DNA of 64,000 nucleotides from the NCBI RefSeq assembly GCF_900111455.1, contig NZ_FOIE01000005.1:124001-188000 (forward strand), written 5' to 3'. Origin of the DNA: Geodermatophilus poikilotrophus (GTDB taxonomy: Bacteria > Actinomycetota > Actinomycetes > Mycobacteriales > Geodermatophilaceae). The notes beneath the pieces were generated by a model, which saw nothing but the letters and a program-made list of their open reading frames with translations, was not told the origin of the DNA and ran no database searches. This document shows, in pieces, positions 54,982-63,627 of the stretch (within the stretch, counting starts at the first letter, position 1; every line of letters starts with the position of its first letter). The position numbers were made by a program, and so were the translations under genes.

Positions 54982-55413
54982 ATGACGGATCTGCACCTCG
55001 TGGTCGGCGGCCTCCTGACCCGGGACCCGCTGCTCGGGACCCTGCTGCTCAACCACGCCGTCGGGCTGCAGTGTGAGCGATTGCCGGCGCCGTCCTCGAT
55101 CGTCCCGAGCTGGGCGGCCGACGAGCGCCCCGGGGCCCCCGCCGGCGGTGAGCTGCTAACCGTCGAGGCCCACGTGTCCCGGTACACCCCACGCCCGCAC
55201 CGCTGCCTCGACCACGTCCTGGACACGGTGCACGCCGTCCTGACCGACGGTGCGGTCCGCGCGGAGCGCCTGGACGACGGCGGCGTCCCGGACATCGGCA
55301 GCGGGACCGTCTCCCGTTCCGCGACCTGGGCCCTGGCCCCGGTCGCCGTCGGCGTCCTCGGCCGCCCAGCGACCGGCTACCGCCCGTCGGGAGCCGCCAG
55401 CTCCAGCCGGTAG
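54982..55413 (+). CDS. protein of unknown function
   Basis: 143 residues: TDLHLVVGGLLTRDPLLGTLLLNHAVGLQCERLPAPSS, then LLTVEAHVSRYTPRPHRCLDHVLDTVHAVLTD. The third codon positions are strongly GC-biased and AGGACGG precedes the ATG, so it is probably real. No family recognised. Its last 37 bases overlap the 3' end of the convergent response regulator gene. Confidence 0.6.
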   Translation: MTDLHLVVGGLLTRDPLLGTLLLNHAVGLQCERLPAPSSIVPSWAADERPGAPAGGELLTVEAHVSRYTPRPHRCLDHVLDTVHAVLTDGAVRAERLDDGGVPDIGSGTVSRSATWALAPVAVGVLGRPATGYRPSGAASSSR

Positions 55414-56087
55414 CCGTGGCCGCGCACGGTGACGATCTGCGGGATCCCGAGGCCGGGCGGCGCGGCTTCCTGCAGCTTGCGCCGCAGCGCCGCGACGTGG
55501 ACGTCGAGGGTCTTCGTCGAGCCGAACCAGTTCTCGTCCCACACGTCGGCCATCAGCTGCTCGCGGCTGTGCGCGACCTCGGGCTGGGCGGCCAGCCGCG
55601 CCAGCAGGTCGAACTCCTTGGGCCGCAGGTGCACCTCCCCGCCCCCGACCGTGACCCGGTGCCGGGCGACGTCGACCACGAGCTCGCCCACGGCGCGGAC
55701 GGCGGGCCCCGTCGTCCCGCTCCCGCCGCGGCGCAGGTGCGCCCGGATGCGGGCGTGCAGCTCGGCCAGCCGGACCGGCTTGACCAGGTAGTCGTCGGCG
55801 CCCGCCTCCAGCCCGACGACGACGTCCATCTCCGCCGACCGCGCCGTCAGCATCACCAGCACGCACCCCGGCTGGGCCACCCGCAGCTGCCGGCACACCT
55901 CCACGCCGTCGAGGTCGGGCAGCCCGAGGTCGAGCAGGACGAGGTCGACCGCGCCGGCCGCGGCACGGGCCAGGCCGCCGGCGCCGGTGCGCTCCCAGGC
56001 GACCTCGTAGGCGTGGCTGCGCAGGCTCGACACCAGCGCCTCGCCGATGGACGCGTCGTCCTCGACCAGCAGGACCCGTCCGGCCAT
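55377..56087 (-). CDS. OmpR-family response regulator
   Basis: 236 residues. Receiver domain with acidic pocket LLVEDD, phospho-acceptor Asp53 in LLDLGLPDLDG, Thr81 and Lys103 (YLVKPV). The C-terminal winged helix (LRPKEFDLLARLAAQPEVAHSREQLMADVWDENWFGSTKTLDVHVAALRRKL) is of OmpR/PhoB type. Its partner kinase is divergent, 138 bases between the start codons; it probably binds in that gap. Confidence 0.95.
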   Translation of the reverse strand: MAGRVLLVEDDASIGEALVSSLRSHAYEVAWERTGAGGLARAAAGAVDLVLLDLGLPDLDGVEVCRQLRVAQPGCVLVMLTARSAEMDVVVGLEAGADDYLVKPVRLAELHARIRAHLRRGGSGTTGPAVRAVGELVVDVARHRVTVGGGEVHLRPKEFDLLARLAAQPEVAHSREQLMADVWDENWFGSTKTLDVHVAALRRKLQEAAPPGLGIPQIVTVRGHGYRLELAAPDGR

Positions 56088-56224
56088 GCGGGCATCGTGG
56101 CACCGCCTCCTCGGATCCGGGACCGGTCGCGCCGCGGCAGGAGGCGGTGACAGCGCCTGGGCGACGGTGCACCCTGGCGCTCCCGAGCACCGTGCCCGCC
56201 GACCGCGGAACGGAGACCACGCCC

Positions 56225-57562
56225 GTGCGCACCCGGATCGTCGCCCTGGCCGTCCTGGCCTCCGTGCTCGCCACCTGCCTGTTCGCCCTCCCGCTGAGCT
56301 GGGCCGTCCGAGCGCACATGCTGGGGCAGGAGCGCGGCTACCTCGTGCGGGAGGCCAGCCACGTCGCCCTCGGGGTGGCGGACGACGTGGAGGTGGGCTC
56401 GCCGGTCGACCGCGACGTCCTCACCGACGTCGGGGAGGACGACGAGGACCTCACCGCTGCCGTCTTCGACGAGGACGGCGACCTGCTGGCGGGATCCGCT
56501 CCCGACCGCGACGTCGCCGTCCTCGAGTACGCACTGGACGGCCAGGTGAAGGCCCGCATCGACGACGACCTGGTGATGGCGGCCGTCCCGGTCACGCACG
56601 GGGAGGACGTGATCGGCGCCGTGCTCGTGACCGAGCAGCGCAGCCACGTGCTGGGCGAGGTCGGCCTCGTCTGGGGCGCGATGGCGGGGCTGGCCGCCGC
56701 AGCGATCATGGTGACCTGGCTGGTGGCTCGGGAACAGGCGCGGCGGCTGGCCCGTCCGCTCGAGGACCTGGAGGAGAACGCCCGCCGGCTCGGGGACGGC
56801 GACTTCAGCGTCCGCACGCGCCGCGGCGGGATCGAGGAGATCGACGCGGTCGGCGCCGCACTCGACACGACGGCCATCCGGCTGGACGACCTCCTGGCCC
56901 GCGAGCGGGCGTTCTCCGCCGACGCCTCGCACCAGCTGCGGACACCGCTGGCGGGCATGCGGCTGCGGCTGGAGGCGGCGCTGGAGCGGACGGACGCCGA
57001 CCCCCGGCAGGCGATCGCCGCGAGCCTGGTCGACGCCGACCGCCTCGAGGCGATCATCGACGAGCTGCTCGGCCTGGCCCGTGCCGGGCAGGCCACGTCG
57101 GCCGGCCCGGTCGACCTGGACGCGCTGCTCGGCGAGCTGGCGCCGGAGTGGGCCGCCCGGCTGGCACTGCACGGCCGCGACCTGGAGGTGCGGGTCGATC
57201 CCGGCGCCCCGGACGCGCGGGCGTCGGGCGCGGCGGTCCGGCAGGTGCTGGGTGTGCTGGTCGACAACGCCACCACGCACGGCCGGGGGACGGTCACCAT
57301 CACCGCGCGGGAGACGGCCGGCGCCGTGGCGGTCGACGTCTCCGACGAGGGCCCGGGCGTCCAGGACCCGGAGGGCGTGCTGTTCTCCCGCCAGGCCGAT
57401 CGCCGGGACGGGCACGGCATCGGCCTGGCCCTGGCCCGCCGGCTGGTCGAGGCCGAGCAGGGCCGGCTGACCTTGACGTGCGCGTCGCCGCCCGTCTTCA
57501 CGATGCTGCTGCCCCTGGCGTCCACCGGGGCACGCGAGGACGACGCCGTCCCGGTCCGGTAG
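56225..57562 (+). CDS. sensor histidine kinase
   Basis: 445 residues. Transmembrane helix about 5-28, an outside domain rich in Asp/Glu (DDVEVGSPVDRDVLTDVGEDDEDL, about 50-145), second helix about 146-167, HAMP (RPLEDLEENARRLGDGDFSV), HisKA with His236 in SADASHQLRTPL, and HATPase_c with N-box VLVDNATTHG, DEGPG and GIGLALARRL. The acidic sensor domain might bind cations, but this is a guess. GTG 56225 chosen at the membrane-helix start; a GTG at 56147 would add 26 residues. A strong terminator follows. Confidence 0.93.
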   Translation: MRTRIVALAVLASVLATCLFALPLSWAVRAHMLGQERGYLVREASHVALGVADDVEVGSPVDRDVLTDVGEDDEDLTAAVFDEDGDLLAGSAPDRDVAVLEYALDGQVKARIDDDLVMAAVPVTHGEDVIGAVLVTEQRSHVLGEVGLVWGAMAGLAAAAIMVTWLVAREQARRLARPLEDLEENARRLGDGDFSVRTRRGGIEEIDAVGAALDTTAIRLDDLLARERAFSADASHQLRTPLAGMRLRLEAALERTDADPRQAIAASLVDADRLEAIIDELLGLARAGQATSAGPVDLDALLGELAPEWAARLALHGRDLEVRVDPGAPDARASGAAVRQVLGVLVDNATTHGRGTVTITARETAGAVAVDVSDEGPGVQDPEGVLFSRQADRRDGHGIGLALARRLVEAEQGRLTLTCASPPVFTMLLPLASTGAREDDAVPVR

Positions 57563-57568
57563 GCCGGT

Positions 57569-57603
57569 GGCCCGGCGGCCGGGGTCTGCCCTCGGCCGCC
57601 GGG
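57569..57603. terminator. strong hairpin after histidine kinase
   Basis: GCCCGGCGGCCG and CGGCCGCCGGGC pair over 12 bp with an 11-base loop, 6 bases after the kinase stop and between convergent genes. Confidence 0.75.
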
Positions 57604-57621
57604 CGACGGCTGTCCGCCGAC

Positions 57622-57750
57622 CTACTCCGGGTCCCTACCGGGGTCGTGCGGGCGGACCCCGGCCCGCCTGTTCTCGCGCCAGTACAGACCCACCGTGAGC
57701 AGGATCAGCGCGGCGATGACCGCCACGACGGTCAGGGTCAGCAGTGACAC
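57622..57750 (-). CDS. 42-residue single-span membrane protein
   Basis: SLLTLTVVAVIAALILLTVGLYW forms one transmembrane helix, followed by RENRRAGVRPHDPGRDPE. GTG 57750 has GGAG about 8 bases upstream. Short membrane peptides of this type are common in Actinobacteria; function unknown. Confidence 0.5.
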   Translation of the reverse strand: MSLLTLTVVAVIAALILLTVGLYWRENRRAGVRPHDPGRDPE

Positions 57751-58102
57751 CGGTACATCTCCACCCTTCGTCGTCCCGGACGTGCCGTACGCGGGTGTCC
57801 CCACCCGGCGCCGTGACCGGGCGCCGGCGGCAGGGTCCGGACGCCGCCCCCGGTGTCCGGTTCCCCGGACCCGTGCGGGCGGTGAGCCGGGATCCCGGCC
57901 ACGGTGTCCGTGCGACAGCTCCGTTGCGGTGCAGGCCGGCCCCGGGAGGGGCCGACGGCTGTGGTCACGGCTCGGGACGCTAGGCAGCACGCAGGGGGCC
58001 GCCGTCGGGCCGGACGACGCTTTACCGACTTCTTGCCGCTGCTTTGCCTTCTGCAACGACCGGCGGCGTCGGCCACCGCCTGGACGGCGCCGCACTGCGG
58101 TG
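57751..58102. other. 352-base region without a recognised gene
   Basis: Holds the leader of the small membrane protein gene and the region downstream of tRNA-Thr. CGGCCCC (57937-57943) and GGGGCCG (57948-57954) with a GGGA loop form a possible tRNA terminator. The motif ACCGACTTCTTGCC (58024-58037) is also found at 54884-54897. No coding frame with convincing composition was seen. Confidence 0.5.
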
Positions 58103-58175
58103 AGCCGACGGGGGGACTCGAACCCCCAACCGCCCGATTACAAGTCGGGTGCGCTACCAGTTGCGCCACGCCGGC
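58103..58175 (-). tRNA. tRNA-Thr (anticodon TGT)
   Basis: 73 bases, all four arms fold: acceptor GCCGGCG/CGTCGGC, D arm GCGC..GCGC, anticodon stem CCCGA/TCGGG with loop CTTGTAA (anticodon TGT, reading ACA), and T arm GGGGGTTCGAGTCCCCC. CCA is not encoded. Confidence 0.97.
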
Positions 58176-58325
58176 GGGACACGGGGACACGTCCCGGCCC
58201 AAGGATAGGGACCGGGCGGGCGCGGACCGGGCGGCCGGTCGGCCCGGCAGGCGACGCGAGCACGGTCGCGCTGTCCCGGAGCCGGACGGGGGTCCCCCGG
58301 GGCCGGGCTGCCACCGCGGGGCTGA

Positions 58326-59225
58326 TCAGCGCCCGGACCCGCCGGGCTGGTCCAGTTCGCGGGCGGCGGCTGCCAGCACGGCCTCGCGGACGCGGTCGAG
58401 CGTGGCGGAGCGCAGCCGCCACTGCTGCCAGTACAGGACGACGTCGATCGCGGCGGCCGGGTCGAGGGGGACCAGCTCCGCCGTTCCCCCGCGTGCCTGG
58501 AGGTCGGGCACCATGCCCCAGCCCAGGCCGAGGGTGATGGCGGCCACGAAGTCCGCCGCGGCCGGCACGTGGTGCACCGGCGGGGCGACGTCGGCCCCGC
58601 CCTGCGCGTGCAGGTAGCGGTACTGCAGGTCGTCCTTGCGGTCGAAGACGACGACCGGGGCGCTCGCGAGCGCCTCGGTCGCGGGGCCGGCGGGGAACCA
58701 GCGGTGCACGAAGGCGGGAGTGGCCATCGGCCGGTAGCGCATGCCGCCGAGGCGGGTGGAGGTGCAGCCGGGCACCGCCTCGGCGTCCGCGGTCACCGCG
58801 GCCATGACCGTGCCGGCGCGCAGCAGGGCGCTGGTGTACTCCTGGTCCTCGCGGTGCAGGTCGAAGCAGACGTCGCCGGCCAGCGGCGCCAGCGCGGGCA
58901 GCACCCAGGTGGCCATCGAGTCGGCGTTGACCGCGATCGGCAGCGTCGGCACCCCTCCGGGCGAGGGGTTCCCGCCGAGCTCGCGGGCGACGTCGGCGGT
59001 GAGCAGCTCCAGCTGCCGGGCCAGGCGCAGCACCGCCTGCCCGGACTCGGTGACCTGGACCGGCTTGGTCCGCACCAGCAGGATCCGGCCGGTCGCGACC
59101 TCCAGCGCGCGCAGCCGCTGGCTGATCGCCGACGGGGTCACGTGCAGCGCCCGTGCGGCGGCCTCCAGCGTGCCGCCGCGGACGGTGGCGTCCAGCGCCC
59201 GCAACTGCGCCAGGTCGAGGTCCAC
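58326..59225 (-). CDS. LysR family regulator, ArgP/LysG type
   Basis: 299 residues. N-terminal helix-turn-helix LAQLRALDATVRGGTLEAAARALHVTPSAISQRLRALEVATGRILLVRTKPV is that of ArgP/LysG, activators of basic amino acid exporters. An effector-binding domain follows with NADSMATWVLPAL, typical for the group. It is divergent from lysE, which it should activate with lysine or arginine as co-inducer, as LysG does in Corynebacterium. GTG 59225 with TAGCAT 8 bases upstream (leaderless-like). Confidence 0.93.
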   Translation of the reverse strand: MDLDLAQLRALDATVRGGTLEAAARALHVTPSAISQRLRALEVATGRILLVRTKPVQVTESGQAVLRLARQLELLTADVARELGGNPSPGGVPTLPIAVNADSMATWVLPALAPLAGDVCFDLHREDQEYTSALLRAGTVMAAVTADAEAVPGCTSTRLGGMRYRPMATPAFVHRWFPAGPATEALASAPVVVFDRKDDLQYRYLHAQGGADVAPPVHHVPAAADFVAAITLGLGWGMVPDLQARGGTAELVPLDPAAAIDVVLYWQQWRLRSATLDRVREAVLAAAARELDQPGGSGR

Positions 59226-59297
59226 GGACAGGGATGCTAATGACGGATGAGAATCATGAGCTGGACCGGGGGTCGACTCCTTCCTACGGTCGACGGC
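59226..59297. promoter_or_regulatory. divergent promoters and possible ArgP/LysG site
   Basis: Leftward -10 TAGCAT (complement of 59234-59239); rightward -10 TACGGT (59285-59290), 7 bases before GTG 59298. Between them ATGACGGATGAGAATCAT (about 59240-59257) is an interrupted inverted repeat (ATGA/TCAT) and an A/T-rich island, the likely regulator site. Confidence 0.45.
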
Positions 59298-59930
59298 GTG
59301 CTGACCACTCCGGCCCTGCTCGCCGTTGCGTCCGGGCTCGCCCTGGGCCTGGGGCTGATCGTCGCCATCGGCGCCCAGAACGCCTTCGTCCTCCGGCAGG
59401 GGCTCCGCGTCGAGCACGTGGCCGCGGTGGTGGCGGTGTGCGCCCTCTCCGACCTCGCGCTGATCTTCGCCGGGGTGCTGGGTGCCGGCGCGGCGCTGTC
59501 GCGGGTGCCGTGGCTCATCCCGGTGGTGTGCTTCGCCGGGGCGGCGTTCCTCCTCTGCTACGGCGTGCTGGCCGCGCGACGGGCGCTGCGTCCCGGCGCG
59601 CTGCTGCCGGACGCCGCCGGCGCCCGCACCGGGCTCGCGGTGACCGTCGGCACCTGCCTGGCGCTCACCTGGCTCAACCCGCACGTGTACCTGGACACGG
59701 TGGTCCTGCTCGGCTCGATGGCCTCGACGTACGGCGAGCACCGGTGGGAGTTCGCCGCCGGTGCCGGTCTCGGCAGCACCCTCTGGTTCACCGGCCTCGG
59801 CTACGGCGCCCGCCTGCTCCGGCCGGTGTTCGCCCGCCCCGCGGCCTGGCGGGTCCTCGACGGCGTCATCGCCGTCGTCATGTCGGCCCTCGCCGTCTCC
59901 CTGGTGGTCCGTGGCGTCAGCGGAGCCTGA
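59298..59930 (+). CDS. lysE: LysE family amino acid exporter
   Basis: 210 residues, six hydrophobic segments. GLALGLGLIVAIGAQNAFVLRQGL is the LysE family signature, and LALTWLNPHVYLDTVVLLGS the second conserved block. Exports lysine and arginine. GTG 59298 is preferred over an ATG at 59247 because the family N-terminus begins here and a leaderless -10 stands 7 bases upstream. Confidence 0.92.
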   Translation: MLTTPALLAVASGLALGLGLIVAIGAQNAFVLRQGLRVEHVAAVVAVCALSDLALIFAGVLGAGAALSRVPWLIPVVCFAGAAFLLCYGVLAARRALRPGALLPDAAGARTGLAVTVGTCLALTWLNPHVYLDTVVLLGSMASTYGEHRWEFAAGAGLGSTLWFTGLGYGARLLRPVFARPAAWRVLDGVIAVVMSALAVSLVVRGVSGA

Positions 59931-60004
59931 GACGGCGGCGAGCCGTGCTCGTGTGGTATCCCGGTGCCGCGCTCGGCGGTTCCGGCCGGACACCTGGAGG
60001 ACCT

Positions 60005-60895
60005 GTGATCGACGTCGAGCTCCCGCCCGGACCTCCCACGGGTGCGCTCGCCCGCGGGTTCGCCGCGTGCCTGGCATCGGTCACCGAACGGCCGGTGACC
60101 GACCTGCCGCGGCCCGGCGAGGACCTGGCGCACGCACTGGGCGCCTGGCGGAGCTGGCTGGCCGAGCGCGGGTCGGGCCTGGTGCCCATCGCCGACCCCG
60201 TGCGCTTCCAGTGGGCCGGGTGGTGGATCGCCGTCGTCGAGGACCCCGCCGACCCGGGAGCCGTCGGTGCGGAGGTGGCCGTGCTGGCGTTCGGCACGCC
60301 GCCGGGCGTCGTGCTCAGCCCGCAGGCACCCGGGCTGCTGGGTCGGGCCACCGCGGACCTGCGCATCCGCGAGGCCCACGCCGTCGCCTCCCTCGATCCG
60401 GTGCTGCACCGACGGCAGGCCGGAGCGGACCTGCGCGGCACCGTCGAGGGCCTCGCGGTGGCACCCGCCGCCGAGGCGCCGATGCAGCTGCTCGGGGTCG
60501 CGCGGGCCCGCGCCGGCCGGGGGTTCGACGGGGACCGCTACGCCGCCGGAGCCGGCACGTTCACCCCCCGCGCCGCCCGGCGCCCCGGCTACGACCTGAC
60601 CCTGATCGCTGCCGAGGTGCTCGACGGGATGGCCGCGGCCGGGCAGGTGCTGGACTTCGCCGGCACCCGGCGCAACGTCCTCACCCGCGGCATCGACGTC
60701 AACGCCCTGGTGGGACGGCGCTTCCGCATCGGGGACGTGCTGTGCGAGGGACGCCGGCTGTGCGAGCCGTGCGTCCACCTCGACCGGCTCAGCGGACCAG
60801 GGGTCCTGCGGCCGCTCATCCACCGCGGCGGCCTGCGCGCCGACGTCCTCACCGACGGGGAGATCCGCCTGGGGGCACCGGTCCGGACCGTCTGA
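60005..60895 (+). CDS. MOSC domain protein
   Basis: 296 residues. The C-terminal half contains GTRRNVLTRGIDVNALVGRRFRIGDVLCEGRRLCEPCVHLDRL, the MOSC core with its conserved cysteine, used by molybdenum cofactor sulfurase-type proteins to carry sulfur. FDGDRYAAGAGTF is the start of the domain. The first 140 residues are an unrecognised extension. GTG 60005 has GGAGGACCT directly upstream. Not next to other molybdenum genes, so its role is uncertain. Confidence 0.85.
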   Translation: MIDVELPPGPPTGALARGFAACLASVTERPVTDLPRPGEDLAHALGAWRSWLAERGSGLVPIADPVRFQWAGWWIAVVEDPADPGAVGAEVAVLAFGTPPGVVLSPQAPGLLGRATADLRIREAHAVASLDPVLHRRQAGADLRGTVEGLAVAPAAEAPMQLLGVARARAGRGFDGDRYAAGAGTFTPRAARRPGYDLTLIAAEVLDGMAAAGQVLDFAGTRRNVLTRGIDVNALVGRRFRIGDVLCEGRRLCEPCVHLDRLSGPGVLRPLIHRGGLRADVLTDGEIRLGAPVRTV

Positions 60896-61098
60896 CCGGA
60901 CGGGTCGACGGAGCCGATGGGCGGCACCACCGCGACCACGGCGACCGTCGGCACGCCGGCGGTCGCGGTCACCGTCGGTCTGCACCTGTGGCGCGCACCG
61001 CCCTCGTCAGCATCCTCGTCGGCACCGCCGTCCCCGTCGCCCTCGCCACCGCGCCGGCCGGTGTCCCGGGTGCTCACCCGGCACCACCCACCGAGCCG

Positions 61099-63627
61099 TC
61101 ACAGGCGCGGGTCGACCGGCTCGGACTCCAGCGCCAGGACGGCGAAGACACACTCGTGCACCCGCCACAGCGGCTCACCGCGGGCCAGCCGCTCCAGCCC
61201 CTCCTGCCCGAGCGCGTACTCCCGCAGCGCCAGTCCGCGCTTGCGCCCGAGCGAGCGCTCGCGCAGCCGGTCGAGGTGCCGGGGCTCGGTGTAGTCCGGG
61301 CCGTAGACGAGCCGCAGGTACTCGCGGCCGCGGACCTTGAGCCCGGGCTGCGCGTACCCCCGCCGGCCACGGGTGAGGTTGGCCGCCGGCTTGACGACCA
61401 CCCCCTCGCCGCCGGCCGCGGTCAGCTCCTCCCACCACGCCGTCGCCGCGGCCTCGCCGGCCGGGTCGCCGAGGTCGACGGCGAGCGAGCGGGTGGCGCG
61501 GACCAGCTCGGGGTCGGCCCCGGCCAGGCGGTCGGCGAGCGACAGGTGCCAGGCGTGCGGCCGGTCGGCGTACGTCGTCCCCGCGGTGGCGAGCAGCTGG
61601 AACGGCGCGCAGGAGACGCCGGCCAGCCCGTCGGTCGGCCAGCAGTAGCGCCGGTACACCTCGGTGAACGCCGCGGCGTCCCCGGCTCGTCGCCGCTGCC
61701 GGTCGAGCAGGTCGCCCACCTCCAGGCCCCGCCCGGCGGCGGCCTCCAGCGCCGCGACGGCCGCCGGCAGCGCCGCCCGCGCCGCGGCCCCCACGGCCGC
61801 GTACTGGCTGCGGACCAGGTCGCCGGCCTTGGCCGACCACGGCAGCAGCTCGGCGTCGAGCAGCAGCCAGTCGGTGCCGAGCTCGTCGAACAGCCCCGAC
61901 CGCTCCGCCGCGGCCGAGAGCCGGGCGGTGAACGCAGCGGTGAGGTCGCCGCCGAAGAAGGACCGGCCGGTGCGGGTGTGCAGCACCCCGGAACCGTCCC
62001 GGCGGACCAGCGCCACGGCCCGGGAGCCCATGTGCTTCTCCTGGCAGACGACCTCGGCCACGCCCTCGCCGCGGTAGTGGGCGAACGCCTCGGTGGGGTG
62101 CTCGAGCAGTCCCGGCCGCGACGAGGTCGCCGAGGGGCTCATCGTCGGCGGCAGGTACAGCAGCTGCTCCGGCGCGACGGCGAAGCGGCTCATCACCTCC
62201 AGGGCCGCCGCGGCGTTCTCCTCGCGCACGGTCACCCGCCCGGCGAGCCGGGTCTCCACGACGCGCTTGCCGAGCACGTCGTCGACGTCCAGGACGCCGT
62301 CGGGACGGGCCCCGGCCGGCGGGGCGGTGCCCTCCGCGGGCAGGAACGGGCGGGCCGGGTCGTAGTACGTCTGCCGCGCGGGGACGCCGACCAGCTCGCG
62401 CTCCGGGTAGCGCAGCGCGGTCAACCGGCCGCCGAACACGCAGCCGGTGTCCAGGCAGAGGGTGTTGTTCACCCACTCCGGCGTCGGCACCGGGGTGTGC
62501 CCGTAGAGCACCATCGCGCGGCCGCGGTACTCCTGCGCCCACGGGTAGCGCACCGGCAGGCCGAACTCGTCGGTCTCGCCGGTCGTGTCGCCGTACAGCG
62601 CGAAGCTGCGCACGCGGGCACTGGAGCGGCCCTGCAGTCGCTCGGTCAGCCCGGCGTGCGCGACGACCAGGGCCCCGCCGTCGAGCACGTAGTGACTGAC
62701 CAGGCCGGCGCAGAACTCCTCGACCTCGCGCCGGAAGTCCTGGTGCTCCTCCTCGAGCTGGGTCAGCGTGCGCTCCAGGCCGTGGGTGACCTGGACGTCG
62801 CGGCCGCGCAGCGCGCGCACCAGCTTGTTCTCGTGGTTGCCGGGGACGCACAGCGCGTGCCCCGCGGCGACCATGCCCATCACCAGGCGCAGCACGCCGG
62901 GCGAGTCGGGCCCGCGGTCGACGAGGTCGCCGACGAAGACCGCGCGACGCCCGGCCGGGTGGACGGCGTCGACCGCCCGGCCCCGCTCGTCGCGGTGCAG
63001 CTCGTAGCCGAGCTCCCCGAGCAGTTCCTCCAGCTCGGCGCGGCAGCCGTGCACGTCACCGACGACGTCGAACGGTCCGGTGTCCTCGCGCCGGTCGTTG
63101 TACTGCTTCTCGTAGCCGATGACGGCGCGCTCGACGTCGTCCGGGCCGAGGACGTGCACCTTGCGGAAACCCTCCCGCGACAGGCCGCGCAGCCCGCGCC
63201 GCAGGTCGGCCCGCTGCCGCCGGACGACGCCGGGGGCGAGGTCGCGATCGGGCCGCGCGGCGTTGCGGGCCAGGCACTCGGCCTCGGGCACGTCGAGGAC
63301 GATGGCCACGGGCAGCACGTCGTGCTCGCGTGCCAGGCGCACGAGGGAGGCCCGGTCCTCGGCCTTGACGTTCGTGGCGTCCACGACGGTCAGCCGCCCG
63401 GCGCGCAGCCGGATGCCGGCGATGTGGTGCAGCAGGGCGAAGGCCTCCGGCGTCGCCGACTGGTCGTTCTCGTCGTCGGCCACGAGGCCGCGGCAGGCGT
63501 CGCTGGAGAGCACCTGCGTCGACGCGAAGTGCCGGCGCGCGAAGGTGCTCTTGCCCGAGCCGCTCACCCCGATCAGGACGACCAGGGACAGGTCGGGGAC
63601 GACGAGGGTGCGGGGCCCGTCGGTCAT
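61099..63627 (-). CDS. polynucleotide kinase-phosphatase-ligase Pnkp (RNA repair)
   Basis: 842 residues with three modules. Kinase: P-loop GVSGSGKST (Lys26). Metallophosphatase (about 185-400): GDVHGC (Asp191, His193), GDLVDRGP (Asp234), GNHE (264-267), YGHTP. Ligase-like adenylyltransferase (480-842): motif I EKHMGSRA with Lys531, LLLDAELLPWS, and GEGVVVKPA (motif IV-V). This is the bacterial Pnkp that heals and seals ribotoxin-cut RNA. It overlaps the stop of hen1 by 4 bases (ATGA), so both are co-translated. Confidence 0.96.
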   Translation of the reverse strand: MTDGPRTLVVPDLSLVVLIGVSGSGKSTFARRHFASTQVLSSDACRGLVADDENDQSATPEAFALLHHIAGIRLRAGRLTVVDATNVKAEDRASLVRLAREHDVLPVAIVLDVPEAECLARNAARPDRDLAPGVVRRQRADLRRGLRGLSREGFRKVHVLGPDDVERAVIGYEKQYNDRREDTGPFDVVGDVHGCRAELEELLGELGYELHRDERGRAVDAVHPAGRRAVFVGDLVDRGPDSPGVLRLVMGMVAAGHALCVPGNHENKLVRALRGRDVQVTHGLERTLTQLEEEHQDFRREVEEFCAGLVSHYVLDGGALVVAHAGLTERLQGRSSARVRSFALYGDTTGETDEFGLPVRYPWAQEYRGRAMVLYGHTPVPTPEWVNNTLCLDTGCVFGGRLTALRYPERELVGVPARQTYYDPARPFLPAEGTAPPAGARPDGVLDVDDVLGKRVVETRLAGRVTVREENAAAALEVMSRFAVAPEQLLYLPPTMSPSATSSRPGLLEHPTEAFAHYRGEGVAEVVCQEKHMGSRAVALVRRDGSGVLHTRTGRSFFGGDLTAAFTARLSAAAERSGLFDELGTDWLLLDAELLPWSAKAGDLVRSQYAAVGAAARAALPAAVAALEAAAGRGLEVGDLLDRQRRRAGDAAAFTEVYRRYCWPTDGLAGVSCAPFQLLATAGTTYADRPHAWHLSLADRLAGADPELVRATRSLAVDLGDPAGEAAATAWWEELTAAGGEGVVVKPAANLTRGRRGYAQPGLKVRGREYLRLVYGPDYTEPRHLDRLRERSLGRKRGLALREYALGQEGLERLARGEPLWRVHECVFAVLALESEPVDPRL

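Noticed and set aside
54884..58037. Shared 14-mer ACCGACTTCTTGCC at 54884 and 58024 as a regulatory motif
   Set aside because: A 14-base match between two places in 64 kb is expected by chance a few times. Both copies are intergenic, but nothing else links them.
60988..61095. Plus-strand frame starting at a GTG reading like a signal peptide (ARTALVSILVGTAVPVALATAPAG)
   Set aside because: It runs straight into antisense of pnkp without a stop and has no own C-terminal part. It could be the remnant of a secreted protein gene, but the evidence is too short.
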